Origin: Lacrimispora sphenoides
Lineage (GTDB): Bacteria > Bacillota > Clostridia > Lachnospirales > Lachnospiraceae
Assembly: GCF_900105215.1 (NCBI RefSeq)
Contig: NZ_FOIP01000001.1
Span: forward strand, 1,448,001 to 1,512,000
DNA length: 64,000 nt
Reading direction: 5' to 3'
Shown: in pieces, positions 29,233-38,242 of the stretch
Layout: the number at the start of each line of letters is the position of its first letter
Numbering within the stretch: position 1 is the first letter of the stretch
The notes under the pieces: model-generated
Seen by the model: only the letters and a program-made list of their open reading frames with translations
Database searches by the model: none
Told to the model about the DNA's origin: nothing
Program-made: the position numbers and the translations under genes

Positions 29233-29961
29233 ATGGAAAAACCAAAGCAGTTATCAGATCGATACACACAGGAGATCCTCCATGAAATCCAGGCGGGGAT
29301 TTACGCACATGCGGACAGGCTGCCATCAGAGCCGGATATTGCGAAGCGGTTCGGGATAAGCCGCACCATGGTCAGAGACTGCCTGTCAATTCTTGAGAGA
29401 GAGGGATTTATAAGCCGTAAACACGGTGTTGGGACCATTATAAATCAACATGTTCTAAAAGTGAAAGTCCGGATAGATTTGGAGCAGGAGTTCCTTGATA
29501 TGATCCGTGGAGCAGGATATGAGGCGGCTATTGCGTTTGTTCAAGTGAGTCATGAAGCAGCTGATGAACAGGTTGCTAAAAAACTACGCATAAACAGCGG
29601 CGAGGGTGTGGTAGTAAGTAAGAGGCTGATAACAGCAGATGGCAAACCTGCGATTCACTGTTCCGATTACATAGCAGAGCGCAGCATAGCTGTGAGGGAT
29701 TATGATTTGAACCTGCTTAAGAAGCCGGTATTTGAATTTATTAAGGAATACTGTGATACAGAGATTTACATGGATTTGTCTGAAGTCAGCGCTGTAGCAG
29801 CGGATGCTGAGATGGCGGAAAATTTTGGTGTGGAGATGGGAAGCCCATTATTATACATTGATGAAGTTGGTTATAATTTTGTGGGACAACCAATTCTGTA
29901 CTCCAAAGAACATTATGCGGATGGAATTTTGAAGCATACCATATTAAGAAAGAAAATATAG
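29233..29961 (+). CDS. GntR/HutC-family (UTRA) transcriptional regulator
   Basis: The 242-residue protein has an N-terminal winged helix-turn-helix of the GntR type (residues about 10-70; RLPSEPDIAKRFGISRTMV, then GTI). A C-terminal UTRA effector domain of the HutC subfamily follows, ending in YSKEHYADG. Such proteins usually repress an adjacent catabolic operon and release on binding a small metabolite. The ATG at 29233 follows AGGAGGGGGA, and the promoter lies just upstream of it. An in-frame ATG at 29146 is upstream of that promoter and is rejected. The location between two promoters that share a tandem operator makes it the likely regulator of both. The effector is probably a purine or purine breakdown product (inference). 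Confidence 0.9.
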   Translation: MEKPKQLSDRYTQEILHEIQAGIYAHADRLPSEPDIAKRFGISRTMVRDCLSILEREGFISRKHGVGTIINQHVLKVKVRIDLEQEFLDMIRGAGYEAAIAFVQVSHEAADEQVAKKLRINSGEGVVVSKRLITADGKPAIHCSDYIAERSIAVRDYDLNLLKKPVFEFIKEYCDTEIYMDLSEVSAVAADAEMAENFGVEMGSPLLYIDEVGYNFVGQPILYSKEHYADGILKHTILRKKI

Positions 29962-29983
29962 GCTGTTTAATAACAATTCTTGT

Positions 29984-30014
29984 GAGAGTTCGACAAAATC
30001 GACTCTCTTTTTTT
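29984..30014 (+). terminator. Terminator of the GntR gene
   Basis: GAGAGTTCGA and TCGACTCTC form a stem with one bulge, followed by seven T residues. Confidence 0.85.
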
Positions 30015-30027
30015 ATGAGAAAATACA

Positions 30028-30056
30028 TTGATTATCATTCATAAATTTGCTACTAT
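30028..30056 (+). promoter_or_regulatory. Promoter of the purine permease and xdhA operon
   Basis: TTGATT (30028-30033) and TACTAT (30051-30056) are separated by 17 bp. The tandem operator begins eight bases after the -10. Confidence 0.6.
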
Positions 30057-30064
30057 TAAAGTAC

Positions 30065-30087
30065 TACAAATAAGTAATACAAATAGG
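30065..30087 (+). promoter_or_regulatory. Tandem operator, permease promoter copy
   Basis: TACAAATAAG and TACAAATAGG are direct copies separated by TAA, the same spacing and spacer as at 27427-27449. Both sit over the predicted transcription start, consistent with repression. Confidence 0.65.
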
Positions 30088-30116
30088 TATCATCAAAGGA
30101 GAGGAAGGGGTTTATT

Positions 30117-31505
30117 ATGGAGAGGGGTAAACAAGCAGGGAGAGGGAGCACATTCCTGGAGAAACAATTTCATTTGAAGGAGAATCATACGAATGTGAAG
30201 ACAGAGGTGATTGCGGGTCTGACCACATTTTTAACATGCACCTACATATTGGCGGTTAATCCGGCTATTCTTTCTTCCACGGGCATGGATTCAAAAGCGG
30301 TACTTTGGGCTACCGCAATCTCAGCGGCAATCGCCTGCTTCGCTATGGGATTGCTTACTAATTTCCCGTTTGCATTAGCACCGGCCATGGGGTTAAATGC
30401 CTATTTTGCTTACACAGTCTGTGGGGCCCTTGGACTGTCCTGGCAGAATGCATTGGCCTGTGTGTTTGTTGAGGGTGTTACATTCAGTATTCTAAGCGTC
30501 ATTGGTGTGCAGGATAAGATTGTAAACGGAATTCCGGAATGTTTGAAACAGGCAATTTCAGCGGCAATTGGATTTTTTATTGCTTTTTCCGGTCTGCATA
30601 ACGCAGGGATTATTGCGTATGATCCGGATAATCTGTTACAGCTTGGGAATTTGAGAGACCCTGGGGTGATTTTGGCACTGATGGGGATTCTGCTGACTGC
30701 CGGACTTGTGATTAAACGGGTGAAGGGAGCTATTCTTATCGGAATCCTTGGCATTACGTTTTTGGGGCTTCTCTTTAAAAATCCAGACACAGGGCTGGCC
30801 TATACGCAGTGGCAGGGACTAATTGCGATAGAAAATCCCGTTAAGGCATTAGCCCCTACCTTTGGTCAGCTGACGTTTAAGGGCTTGTTTGGAGGAGGTG
30901 TGGCTACAACCATTGGTGTACTGTTTGCAATATTCAGTTTTTTATTTGTAGATATGTTTGATAGTATCGGTGTCTTGGTTGGAGTAGGCATTAAGGCTGG
31001 TTTTGTGAATGAGAAAGGGGAACTGCCGGGAGCAGGCAAGGCTCTGTTCGTTTCAGCCGCAGGAGCAGCAGTAGGTGCAATATTCGGAACGCAGACTGTA
31101 ACTGTATTCGGAGCTGAGAGTACAACCGGAATTGCAGAAGGCGGAAGAACCGGACTGACCGCGATCGTAATAGGTGTGTTTTTCCTTCTGTCCCTGCTTT
31201 TCACACCGCTGTTCTTAATGATTCCGGGAATTGCTACGGCTCCGGCCCTTGTCATGGTTGGTATTTTCATGATTGAGCCATTGATGCACGTGGATCTTGG
31301 GGATACTAAGATAGCATTTCCGGTGTTCATCTGTGTTGCTTTTATGGCGTTTACCTTTAATATCGCATATGGTATCCTCTTTGGTATGCTGGCGTATACA
31401 GGCGGACAGGTGTTTGCCGGAAACGCAAAGAAATTATCAGTACCAACCTGGATACTTTCGGCGGTCTTTATGCTATATCTCGTATTGGAGATTATATTCA
31501 GATAG
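30117..31505 (+). CDS. NCS2/AzgA-type purine permease
   Basis: This 462-residue integral membrane protein has twelve or more predicted hydrophobic segments and the AzgA/PbuG hallmarks. These are GLTTFLTCTYILAVNP near residue 37, NFPFALAPAMGLNAYF near residue 83 and FGAESTTGIAEGGRTG near residue 340. This family takes up hypoxanthine, guanine or adenine by proton symport. A strong ribosome binding site (AAAGGAGAGG) precedes the ATG. The gene is followed 22 bases later by the molybdenum subunit of the purine dehydrogenase, in one transcript, so it probably supplies that enzyme. The exact substrate, including whether it carries xanthine, cannot be told from sequence. It could also be named PbuG or PbuO. 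Confidence 0.92.
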   Translation: MERGKQAGRGSTFLEKQFHLKENHTNVKTEVIAGLTTFLTCTYILAVNPAILSSTGMDSKAVLWATAISAAIACFAMGLLTNFPFALAPAMGLNAYFAYTVCGALGLSWQNALACVFVEGVTFSILSVIGVQDKIVNGIPECLKQAISAAIGFFIAFSGLHNAGIIAYDPDNLLQLGNLRDPGVILALMGILLTAGLVIKRVKGAILIGILGITFLGLLFKNPDTGLAYTQWQGLIAIENPVKALAPTFGQLTFKGLFGGGVATTIGVLFAIFSFLFVDMFDSIGVLVGVGIKAGFVNEKGELPGAGKALFVSAAGAAVGAIFGTQTVTVFGAESTTGIAEGGRTGLTAIVIGVFFLLSLLFTPLFLMIPGIATAPALVMVGIFMIEPLMHVDLGDTKIAFPVFICVAFMAFTFNIAYGILFGMLAYTGGQVFAGNAKKLSVPTWILSAVFMLYLVLEIIFR

Positions 31506-31527
31506 CAGACATATGGAGGTGTAGACT

Positions 31528-33876
31528 ATGGGAATCAGGAGTAATGTTATAAGGTTAGATGCAGTAGAAAAAGTGACTGGAGCTGCAAAATATACAGAGG
31601 ATCTAATACCTGCCAATGCATTGGTGGGTAAGACCCTGCATAGTACGATTGCCAATGGGATCGTATTGTCCATTGATATTGAAGAGGCATTAAAGGTACC
31701 GGGAGTGGTGGATATTGTCACCTGTTTTGACGTTCCCAATTATAAGTATGCCACATGCGGGCATCCGTTTTCGCTGGACCCATCCCATGCTGATGTTAAG
31801 AACAAGACTATATTAACCTGCAGAGTAAGGTATTATGGAGATGAAATCGCGGCAGTTGTTGCGGAAGATCATCTGGCTGCTCAAAAAGCATTGGAAAAGA
31901 TCAAAGTGGAATACAAAGTCTTTGAGCCAGTGCTGACTCCGGAAGAGGCAGTGGAAAGCGGTAAGGATCTTCATAGCCAGTCTCCCAGGAATGAGCTGGC
32001 ACGGATGGACTTCCAGATTACACCAGAGGGTAAGGTGGATTTTTATAAGGGGACATTTTCCACAGATCCTTACATCGGAGGACATAAAGATTTAGAAGGA
32101 ACCAAATTCTATGTGCCGCCACAGCAGCATTGCCATATAGAAAATATCTGCTGCTTTGCCTATATGAGTGATAGAAAAATCGTTATCGTATCACCAAACC
32201 AGGCGACCCATACCATGCGGAGAAATGTAGCGGAGGCAGTGGGCCTTCCCATTGGGAATATACGTATCGTAAAGCCATATATGGGCGGAGGATTCGGAAA
32301 TAAGCAGGATACATATTATGAACCACTGGCAGCTTACCTGACCATGAGGCTGGGAGGCCGCTGTATAGCCTTTACGATGAGCAGGGAAGAAACCTTTGTA
32401 AATAGCCGCACACGTCACGCCATGGATCTCTGGGCAGCGGCTTCGGTTAATGACGAAGGGAGAATCACAAAAAAAGGATTGAGGATTAACTCTTACAGCG
32501 GGGCCTACGGAAGTAATGGGCATGCAATTACTGCCTATGCGGTAACGAACTATTTCCAGTTATATCCGGCTCTTGAAAAACAGGTAGGAGAATCTGCCAC
32601 TGTGTACACAACCATGCCGTCGGCCGCAGCAATGCGGGGATATGGAATCCCTCAGGTGGATTTTGCCATGGAATGTCAGATGGATGATATTGCTATGGAA
32701 CATGGCTGGGATCCTGTTGAGTTCAGGAGAAAGAACATGATGGGGAAGAGATTCTTAGATCCATTTGACCGCTTCCATTGTGCAAGCAATGGACTGGAAG
32801 AATGTATTGACAAGGGTTGTGAGATGATAAACTGGAAGGAACGGAGAAAAGCCTACGATGAATTCAACAAGACATCTGCCGGCATAAAGAAAGGGGTGGG
32901 GATGGCCCTTTTCGCTTACAAAACAGGCGTATATCCGATCCAGTTGGAAACAGCATCCTGCAGAATTCTCTTAAATGAGGACGGAAGTGCCCAGGTCCAG
33001 ATAAGTGCAACGGAGCTGGGGCAGGGGTCTGACACAGTATTTGCACAGATGGTTTCGGAAGTGACAACCATTCCGGAAGAAAAGGTTTTTGTAATGAGTA
33101 AACAGGATACGGATATATCTCCCCATGATGCAGGCGCCTATGCTTCAAGGCAATCATATGTATCTGGCAGCGCGGTAAAGCAGACGGCAGAAATATTAAA
33201 ACAGAAGATTTTAAATCTGGCAGCGCTGCTGTATGGAGAGGATGAGAAGAAGCTAAGCCTGACTTATGAGAATGTGGTAACAGACGCGGGTAAAGTTCTG
33301 GGTTCCATCGCTGATGTGGCCTTAAAGATGCAGTATACCAATGATATAAACATAGACAGTGAACATATCACTGCCGAATCCACATATACCATGCGGAACA
33401 ACGCATTCTCTTTCGGGGCAAGTTTTGTGGATTTGGAAGTGGATGTGTCCATTGGAAAGATCAAAATAAACCGTGTAGTGGCCGTTCATGACAGCGGGAC
33501 AATTTTAAATCCTCAGCTGGCCAGTGCCCAGGTGCATGGTGGGGTTGCCATGGGATTAGGCTATGCATTGAGTGAGCAGATGCTTTTTGACGGGAAGACC
33601 GGGAAGATGCTCAATGACAACCTGTTAGATTATAAGATCCCTACCTCCATGGATATCCCACCGATTGAAGTCGCGTTTGTTGAGACTTATGAGCCAACCG
33701 GGCCATTTGGAAACAAGGCTTTGGGTGAGCCGCCGCTGATCCCCCAGGCTCCGGCGGTCCGTAATGCAGTTTTACATGCAACCGGGGTTGGAATTAATAG
33801 TCTGCCTTTGACATCAGATAATTTAATCAAGGCTTTCTTAAAGGCCGGGCTGATAGAGAGTGCACAAACCTCATAA
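31528..33876 (+). CDS. xdhA: Xanthine-dehydrogenase-type molybdenum-binding subunit
   Basis: The 782 residues cover the whole large subunit of a molybdenum hydroxylase. An N-terminal Ald_Xan_dh a/b-hammerhead domain (residues about 18-125) is followed by the molybdopterin-binding domain. That domain has GGGFGNKQD near residue 253, ELGQGSDTVF near 498 and the active-site loop GEPPLIPQAPA, whose Glu is the expected catalytic base, near 733. It hydroxylates an N-heterocycle, probably hypoxanthine, xanthine or a related purine, using water. Its FAD and 2Fe-2S partners are encoded 2.5 kb upstream under a separate promoter with the same operator. A molybdopterin-cytosine cofactor maturation gene is not in the window. 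The family is certain; the substrate is inferred from the permease. Confidence 0.92.
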   Translation: MGIRSNVIRLDAVEKVTGAAKYTEDLIPANALVGKTLHSTIANGIVLSIDIEEALKVPGVVDIVTCFDVPNYKYATCGHPFSLDPSHADVKNKTILTCRVRYYGDEIAAVVAEDHLAAQKALEKIKVEYKVFEPVLTPEEAVESGKDLHSQSPRNELARMDFQITPEGKVDFYKGTFSTDPYIGGHKDLEGTKFYVPPQQHCHIENICCFAYMSDRKIVIVSPNQATHTMRRNVAEAVGLPIGNIRIVKPYMGGGFGNKQDTYYEPLAAYLTMRLGGRCIAFTMSREETFVNSRTRHAMDLWAAASVNDEGRITKKGLRINSYSGAYGSNGHAITAYAVTNYFQLYPALEKQVGESATVYTTMPSAAAMRGYGIPQVDFAMECQMDDIAMEHGWDPVEFRRKNMMGKRFLDPFDRFHCASNGLEECIDKGCEMINWKERRKAYDEFNKTSAGIKKGVGMALFAYKTGVYPIQLETASCRILLNEDGSAQVQISATELGQGSDTVFAQMVSEVTTIPEEKVFVMSKQDTDISPHDAGAYASRQSYVSGSAVKQTAEILKQKILNLAALLYGEDEKKLSLTYENVVTDAGKVLGSIADVALKMQYTNDINIDSEHITAESTYTMRNNAFSFGASFVDLEVDVSIGKIKINRVVAVHDSGTILNPQLASAQVHGGVAMGLGYALSEQMLFDGKTGKMLNDNLLDYKIPTSMDIPPIEVAFVETYEPTGPFGNKALGEPPLIPQAPAVRNAVLHATGVGINSLPLTSDNLIKAFLKAGLIESAQTS

Positions 33877-33930
33877 GCAATAGGCGGCTGGTGCCTGGGT
33901 TTTCATTCTGAATACCGATTTGTCTATAAT

Positions 33931-33969
33931 AAAAGCCCCGCGTAAACATTTCGTTTAAGCGGGGCTTTT
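33931..33969. terminator. Bidirectional terminator between xdhA and the AraC gene
   Basis: A perfect 11-bp stem AAAAGCCCCGC (33931-33941) with GCGGGGCTTTT (33959-33969) works for both convergent genes. Confidence 0.92.
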
Positions 33970-34023
33970 ATCCTTTATTGTGATGTGGCCTCAAGTTAGG
34001 CCTAAAGTGATTATTTGAAGTTC

Positions 34024-35007
34024 TTATAAATTAAAAGCTTTTCTAAATTCACTTGGTGTAACTCCATGGACATCCTGAAAGGCGGCAGCAAATTTGGACG
34101 CATTTTTATAGCCACATAACTCTGATATATCCCGGATGCTTAGATGATCTGCAGATAAAAGCTGCATGGCACGCTTCATTTTTTCTCTGCGGATATAATC
34201 ATAAAGGGGGATCTGATAAATGTTTTTAAAGCTTAAGCGTAATTTGCTTTCGCTCATGTCTGCTATTTTTGTCAATTCTTCCATTGGCGGAACTTTAAGA
34301 ATGTCTTCGTCAATTTTCAGTTTTACAGAGTAAACTTTTTTCTCGTTTTCCCATGTTACATAGTTTCTCCGATTGCTCCTTCGCTCTGGGGTTTCAGGAT
34401 AGTTTCTGGCGATGGAACATAGCAGATGAAGCACCATTCCTTCAAAGGCAAGGAGGGGCATATCCGCATTGCGCACTGCCCAGCGGATCTGTTCTAATAT
34501 CATCATGGTATTTGGAGTGTTGTAATGTTCTGTTTCCCATGCTTTTGCATCTTCAATGCTGATTTTTGGGGGATTGTCTCTTGTTTGCAAAAAGGGCTGT
34601 AAAAAGTCATCGAAAACAAGAACACTGGTAAAGCAGGTATGGATTCCTTTTGGAAAGGTCAAATGAAATGGCTGTTGAGGATTAACCAGAACGTGAGTCA
34701 TGGGTGTAAACGTGGTTGATATCTTGCCTTGCTGGGAATATATCATATTGCCGCAGTCAATACAAAAGATCCACAAGCATGGTCTTTTCACGTCGATGGT
34801 ATGGACGATTTTTTTATCCGGAGTAAACCATGCGCTGGAAACAAACAGGCCATTTGCAGGACATGCTTCAACAATCCATCCATTGGACCAGTGGGGCGGA
34901 AAGTAATATCCCATGCCAGGTCCGTAGGTCCGCTGATCCAGATTATATTTTCTCGCCATGGCTCCCCATGAAGCGGCGTGGTATTCATTCATTGCGTGAT
35001 GGCTCAC
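34024..35007 (-). CDS. AraC-family transcriptional regulator, probable iron-uptake activator
   Basis: The 327-residue protein has a cupin-like N-terminal part and a C-terminal pair of helix-turn-helix motifs of the AraC/XylS family (ISELCGYKNASKFAAAFQ near residue 291, then GVTPSEFRKAF). It is divergent from the siderophore-uptake operon that begins 312 bp away. AraC regulators of this kind (YbtA, PchR, Btr) often activate neighbouring siderophore genes on binding the siderophore. The first codon is a GTG at 35007 or an ATG at 34992; neither has a strong ribosome binding site, so the start is uncertain. A CIDCG pair of Cys near residue 78 is noticeable and could matter for sensing, but this is speculative. 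Confidence 0.88.
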   Translation of the reverse strand: MSHHAMNEYHAASWGAMARKYNLDQRTYGPGMGYYFPPHWSNGWIVEACPANGLFVSSAWFTPDKKIVHTIDVKRPCLWIFCIDCGNMIYSQQGKISTTFTPMTHVLVNPQQPFHLTFPKGIHTCFTSVLVFDDFLQPFLQTRDNPPKISIEDAKAWETEHYNTPNTMMILEQIRWAVRNADMPLLAFEGMVLHLLCSIARNYPETPERRSNRRNYVTWENEKKVYSVKLKIDEDILKVPPMEELTKIADMSESKLRLSFKNIYQIPLYDYIRREKMKRAMQLLSADHLSIRDISELCGYKNASKFAAAFQDVHGVTPSEFRKAFNL

Positions 35008-35198
35008 TTTCTGATTTTTATATTATCAAATTATACATGAAAGAAGAAAAAAAGACAATGGAATGATGATCCAATTTGATTTAATTATAATCCATATTGA
35101 TGAGGGGGAAATATAAGAAACATTAGGAACCGGCGGAAAACCGTGTGTTTAGGCAGTAAAATAAAAAAGAAGCTTCCTCGTAATGGTTCCAGGCCATA

Positions 35199-35227
35199 TT
35201 GACGTACATTTTTTAATGTGTTAGTAT
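35199..35227 (+). promoter_or_regulatory. Promoter of the siderophore-uptake operon
   Basis: TTGACG (35199-35204) and TAGTAT (35222-35227) have a 17-bp spacer. The spacer contains ACATT-TT-AATGT (35207-35218). The rest of the intergenic region 35008-35198 shows no gene. Confidence 0.6.
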
Positions 35228-35235
35228 TCTGCTTA

Positions 35236-35251
35236 GTTAGCCATGACTAAC
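35236..35251. promoter_or_regulatory. Operator-like palindrome at the siderophore promoter
   Basis: GTTAGCCATGACTAAC is a 16-bp palindrome with one mismatched pair, lying about +3 to +18 relative to the predicted start. Its TTAG-TTAGCC core resembles DtxR/IdeR-type iron boxes more than classic Fur boxes. This is a resemblance only. Confidence 0.5.
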
Positions 35252-35319
35252 ACAAGGCAAAAAAAGTAAGCTCTCACACTGTAAAAAAGAAAATTATCAT
35301 AATTTTAAGGAGACTTGAT

Positions 35320-36252
35320 ATGAAGAAGACAGGGTCAATATATTGTTTCATGTTTGCGCTTTTATTTACTCTGACAGGATGCAGCAGTGTAAGCCGGGAA
35401 AACTCTAAAGCGTCGGACATGCACACAATTCATACAGCAATGGGAGAAATAGAAGTGCCAAAAGAAGCACGGCGTGTAGTCGTGAATTGGTACATAGGAG
35501 ATGTGCTGTCTTTAGATTTGAATGTGGTTGGATACCATGCATGGGAGCAGGAAACCATGCCATTTTATGACAAGTTCTCTTCTGATGCCAAGCTGGAGAA
35601 CTGGGCTGCGGAAGATATTATGGCTGCAGAGCCGGATTTGATTATTACTTATCAGACCGAGGATTTTGAAAAGTTTGGAAAAATAGCTCCGGTACTGGTC
35701 ATTCCGGAAGAAAGCGTAAGCTCTGTTGAGCGCCTTCGTATCATTGGAGAGGCTACAGGTAAGGAAAAAGAAGCAGAAGGCTTGATTGCCGCGTTTGAGG
35801 AAAAGCTTGCCGCTGCAAAGGAAGAGCTGCAAAGCGAAAAATATCGGGGGAAAACATTCAGCATTCTGGAAGACTGGGGTCCATTCGGCGATTGGAACGG
35901 GGTGGCTTATGAAACTGGTTCCAGAGGGGGGACTTTGGTTTACGACTATCTTGGTCTTAAAAAAACGGAGAAGCTGGAGAAATTGGTCGGGGAAACCAGT
36001 AACAGCAGAGGAACCCTAAGCTATGAGGTTGCTCATGAATACTTCGGAGATTATATATTATGGTTCCAGCAGGAAGGAAAAGAATCAGAATATGCAAAGA
36101 CAGATATCTGGAAAAGCATACCTGCTGTTGCAGAAGGCCGGATTGCAGAAATTCCCGGAAAGTATCAGGGATTGTTTTACTATTCGGATGTAGCCAGTTT
36201 ATCTGCACAGCTGGATTATACGGTTTCTGCAATTCAGGGTATGTCAGAATAA
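35320..36252 (+). CDS. Iron-siderophore ABC transporter binding lipoprotein 1
   Basis: The 310-residue FecB/FhuD-type (Peripla_BP_2) binding protein carries a signal peptide with lipobox LTGC, giving lipid-anchored Cys21. It faces the outside and delivers ferric siderophore or haem-like ligand to the FecCD permeases encoded downstream. An AAEPDLIITYQ segment near residue 103 is typical of the family. AAGGAGA precedes the ATG. It is the first gene of a six-gene operon. A paralogous binding protein follows 25 bases later, so the system may accept two ligands. The ligand type cannot be assigned. Confidence 0.9.
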   Translation: MKKTGSIYCFMFALLFTLTGCSSVSRENSKASDMHTIHTAMGEIEVPKEARRVVVNWYIGDVLSLDLNVVGYHAWEQETMPFYDKFSSDAKLENWAAEDIMAAEPDLIITYQTEDFEKFGKIAPVLVIPEESVSSVERLRIIGEATGKEKEAEGLIAAFEEKLAAAKEELQSEKYRGKTFSILEDWGPFGDWNGVAYETGSRGGTLVYDYLGLKKTEKLEKLVGETSNSRGTLSYEVAHEYFGDYILWFQQEGKESEYAKTDIWKSIPAVAEGRIAEIPGKYQGLFYYSDVASLSAQLDYTVSAIQGMSE

Positions 36253-36277
36253 GAATCAGAGTGAAGGAGCAGTTCTC

Positions 36278-37180
36278 ATGTGGAGACTAAAAAAATATAC
36301 GACAGCGCTATTCATGGCGCTTACTGTTGGAACGCTGCTATCTGCCTGCAGTTTAAAAGCACAGATGACCAGCGGCGAAACAAGAGTGATTAAAACAGTT
36401 CATGGAGAAGCAGAGGTGCCGGCAGATCCCCAGAGGGTCATTGCAACGTATTGCATTGGGGACGTCTTGACTCTTGGAGTGAAGCCAGTAGCAACTTATG
36501 ATGTTACGGGAACGGCATATGAAAAAGAAGTGGCTGGTTTACCGGTCTGGGGAAAATTTGAAGCAGAAGAGATTTTATCTTATGATCCGGATTTGATTAT
36601 AGTAGTGAATCAAGAACAGTATGATGTTGCTTCTAAAATTGCACCTACGGTATTGCTTCCTTTTACAGAACTCTCCCTAGAGGAACGGGTCCGTTTCTTA
36701 GGGGACGTACTGAACCGCCGGGATGAGGCGGAAAAAGCCTTGGAAAATTTTAATCTAAAATTGAAAGAAGCAAAAGAAGCGCTTGCAGAAAAACAAGTTA
36801 TGGACAAAACAGTCAGCATATTTGGGAGAGATGCAAACGGCAGTATTTGGGTATTTGGTGATAAATGGGGCCGAGGCGGTGACTTAATTTACAGCCACCT
36901 GGGGTTTAAGGCACCGGAAATTGTTCAAAACGAGATCATCGCAAAGGACCAGTACCGGGCCGTCTCTATGGAAGTGATCCAGGATTATGCAGGAGACTAT
37001 ATAATCCTGTCAGGAGATATTGATGAGCTGAATGGAAACACCATTTGGGAATCGCTCCCTGCAGTAAAAGGTGGAAGAACGATTCCCATTGATTTTACCC
37101 TGTTTTACGATATCGACATCTATTCATCCAGAGTTCAGTTGGATTATCTTTTGGATGCGATGTTAAATATGCCTGAGTAA
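36278..37180 (+). CDS. Iron-siderophore ABC transporter binding lipoprotein 2
   Basis: The 300-residue paralogue of the preceding gene has lipobox LSAC (Cys24) and the Peripla_BP_2 fold, with the motif SYDPDLIIVVNQ near residue 105. Alignment by eye shows the same start pattern after the lipid anchor in both proteins (HTAMGEIEVP versus KTVHGEAEVP), and both share an IGDVL element. The pair therefore looks like an old duplication that has diverged widely. Two binding proteins served by one permease pair could broaden siderophore range or bind different forms. AAGGAG is placed before the ATG. The function follows from family and operon position. Confidence 0.9.
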   Translation: MWRLKKYTTALFMALTVGTLLSACSLKAQMTSGETRVIKTVHGEAEVPADPQRVIATYCIGDVLTLGVKPVATYDVTGTAYEKEVAGLPVWGKFEAEEILSYDPDLIIVVNQEQYDVASKIAPTVLLPFTELSLEERVRFLGDVLNRRDEAEKALENFNLKLKEAKEALAEKQVMDKTVSIFGRDANGSIWVFGDKWGRGGDLIYSHLGFKAPEIVQNEIIAKDQYRAVSMEVIQDYAGDYIILSGDIDELNGNTIWESLPAVKGGRTIPIDFTLFYDIDIYSSRVQLDYLLDAMLNMPE

Positions 37181-37213
37181 CTTGATAGTCTTTGCGGAAA
37201 GGAACAGGCTTCA

Positions 37214-38242
37214 ATGAAAATTACATTAATAAAGCCTCGGTGGAAGGGTTCCGCCGGCTTTACTGGTTATATGATTCTTGGATTTGGACTTTTGTTTTTC
37301 CTGTCAGCAGCATCCATATCTTTCGGTGCAGCTGACATGCGTCTTGCCACTGCATGGGAAGCAATTGTTCGATTTGATCCAAATTTGACAGAGCATCAGA
37401 TTATTCAGACACTTCGGTTTCCGCGTACCGTGGCAGATTTAATGGTGGGATGCAGTCTTGCAATTTGCGGAGCAATCATGCAGGGCACAACACGGAATCC
37501 CCTTGCTGACTCCGGGCTTATGGGAATCAGCTCCGGAGCCACCTTTGCCATGGCATTTTGTATGGCATTCCTGCCAGGGCGTACCTATGGCCAGACTATT
37601 TTGTTTGCATGTACGGGAGCTGCAGCTGCAACAGCAATGACCTATTTTATTGCTTCACTTGGAAAAGGAGGAATGACGCCCCAGCGTCTTGTTTTGGCGG
37701 GAATTTCTATTTCCATGCTGTTTGGAGCATTCAGCCAGTTCCTCTCCATTAAATACCGTCTTGGCCATGCCCTTGCTTATTGGACAGCAGGAGGAACCGC
37801 CGGAGCCAAATGGAACGAGCTTATGGTGATTCTGCCCCTTTTTATAACAGGAGTGCTGGCTTCGTTATGGCTTTCCCCTTCGGTCACTGTGCTGAGTTTA
37901 GGTGAGGATGTTGCAACCGGTTTGGGGTTAAAAACCAGATTGGTCAAAGGGATTTCCACGCTGATTGTACTGCTCCTTACCGGGCTATCGGTCATTATTG
38001 TAGGACCGGTCGGTTTTGTAGGACTCATTACGCCTCATATTGTCCGATATATGGTAGGGGTGGATTACCGGTATATCATTCCTGCTTCAGGTCTTTATGG
38101 AGCCATACTTACGGTTTTTGCCGATTTAATAGGACGATTAATCAATAAACCTTATGAGACGCCAATCGGTATTATATTCGCTGTGATCGGTGTTCCTTAT
38201 TTCCTTTATCTTGCGAGAAAGCAAAGGAGGGAATTTGAATGA
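37214..38242 (+). CDS. FecCD-family siderophore ABC permease 1
   Basis: This 342-residue polytopic membrane protein belongs to the FecCD (BtuC-like) family. It has ten predicted helices, LRFPRTVADLMVGCSLAICG near residue 60, GTTRNPLADSGLMGISSGA near residue 92 and VGFVGLITPHIVR near residue 264. It forms half of the transmembrane channel for ferric siderophore import. Its stop overlaps the start of the second permease gene by four bases, indicating translational coupling and a heterodimer. The length is close to the usual 330 residues. A GGAAAGGAAC site precedes the ATG. Confidence 0.95.
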   Translation: MKITLIKPRWKGSAGFTGYMILGFGLLFFLSAASISFGAADMRLATAWEAIVRFDPNLTEHQIIQTLRFPRTVADLMVGCSLAICGAIMQGTTRNPLADSGLMGISSGATFAMAFCMAFLPGRTYGQTILFACTGAAAATAMTYFIASLGKGGMTPQRLVLAGISISMLFGAFSQFLSIKYRLGHALAYWTAGGTAGAKWNELMVILPLFITGVLASLWLSPSVTVLSLGEDVATGLGLKTRLVKGISTLIVLLLTGLSVIIVGPVGFVGLITPHIVRYMVGVDYRYIIPASGLYGAILTVFADLIGRLINKPYETPIGIIFAVIGVPYFLYLARKQRREFE

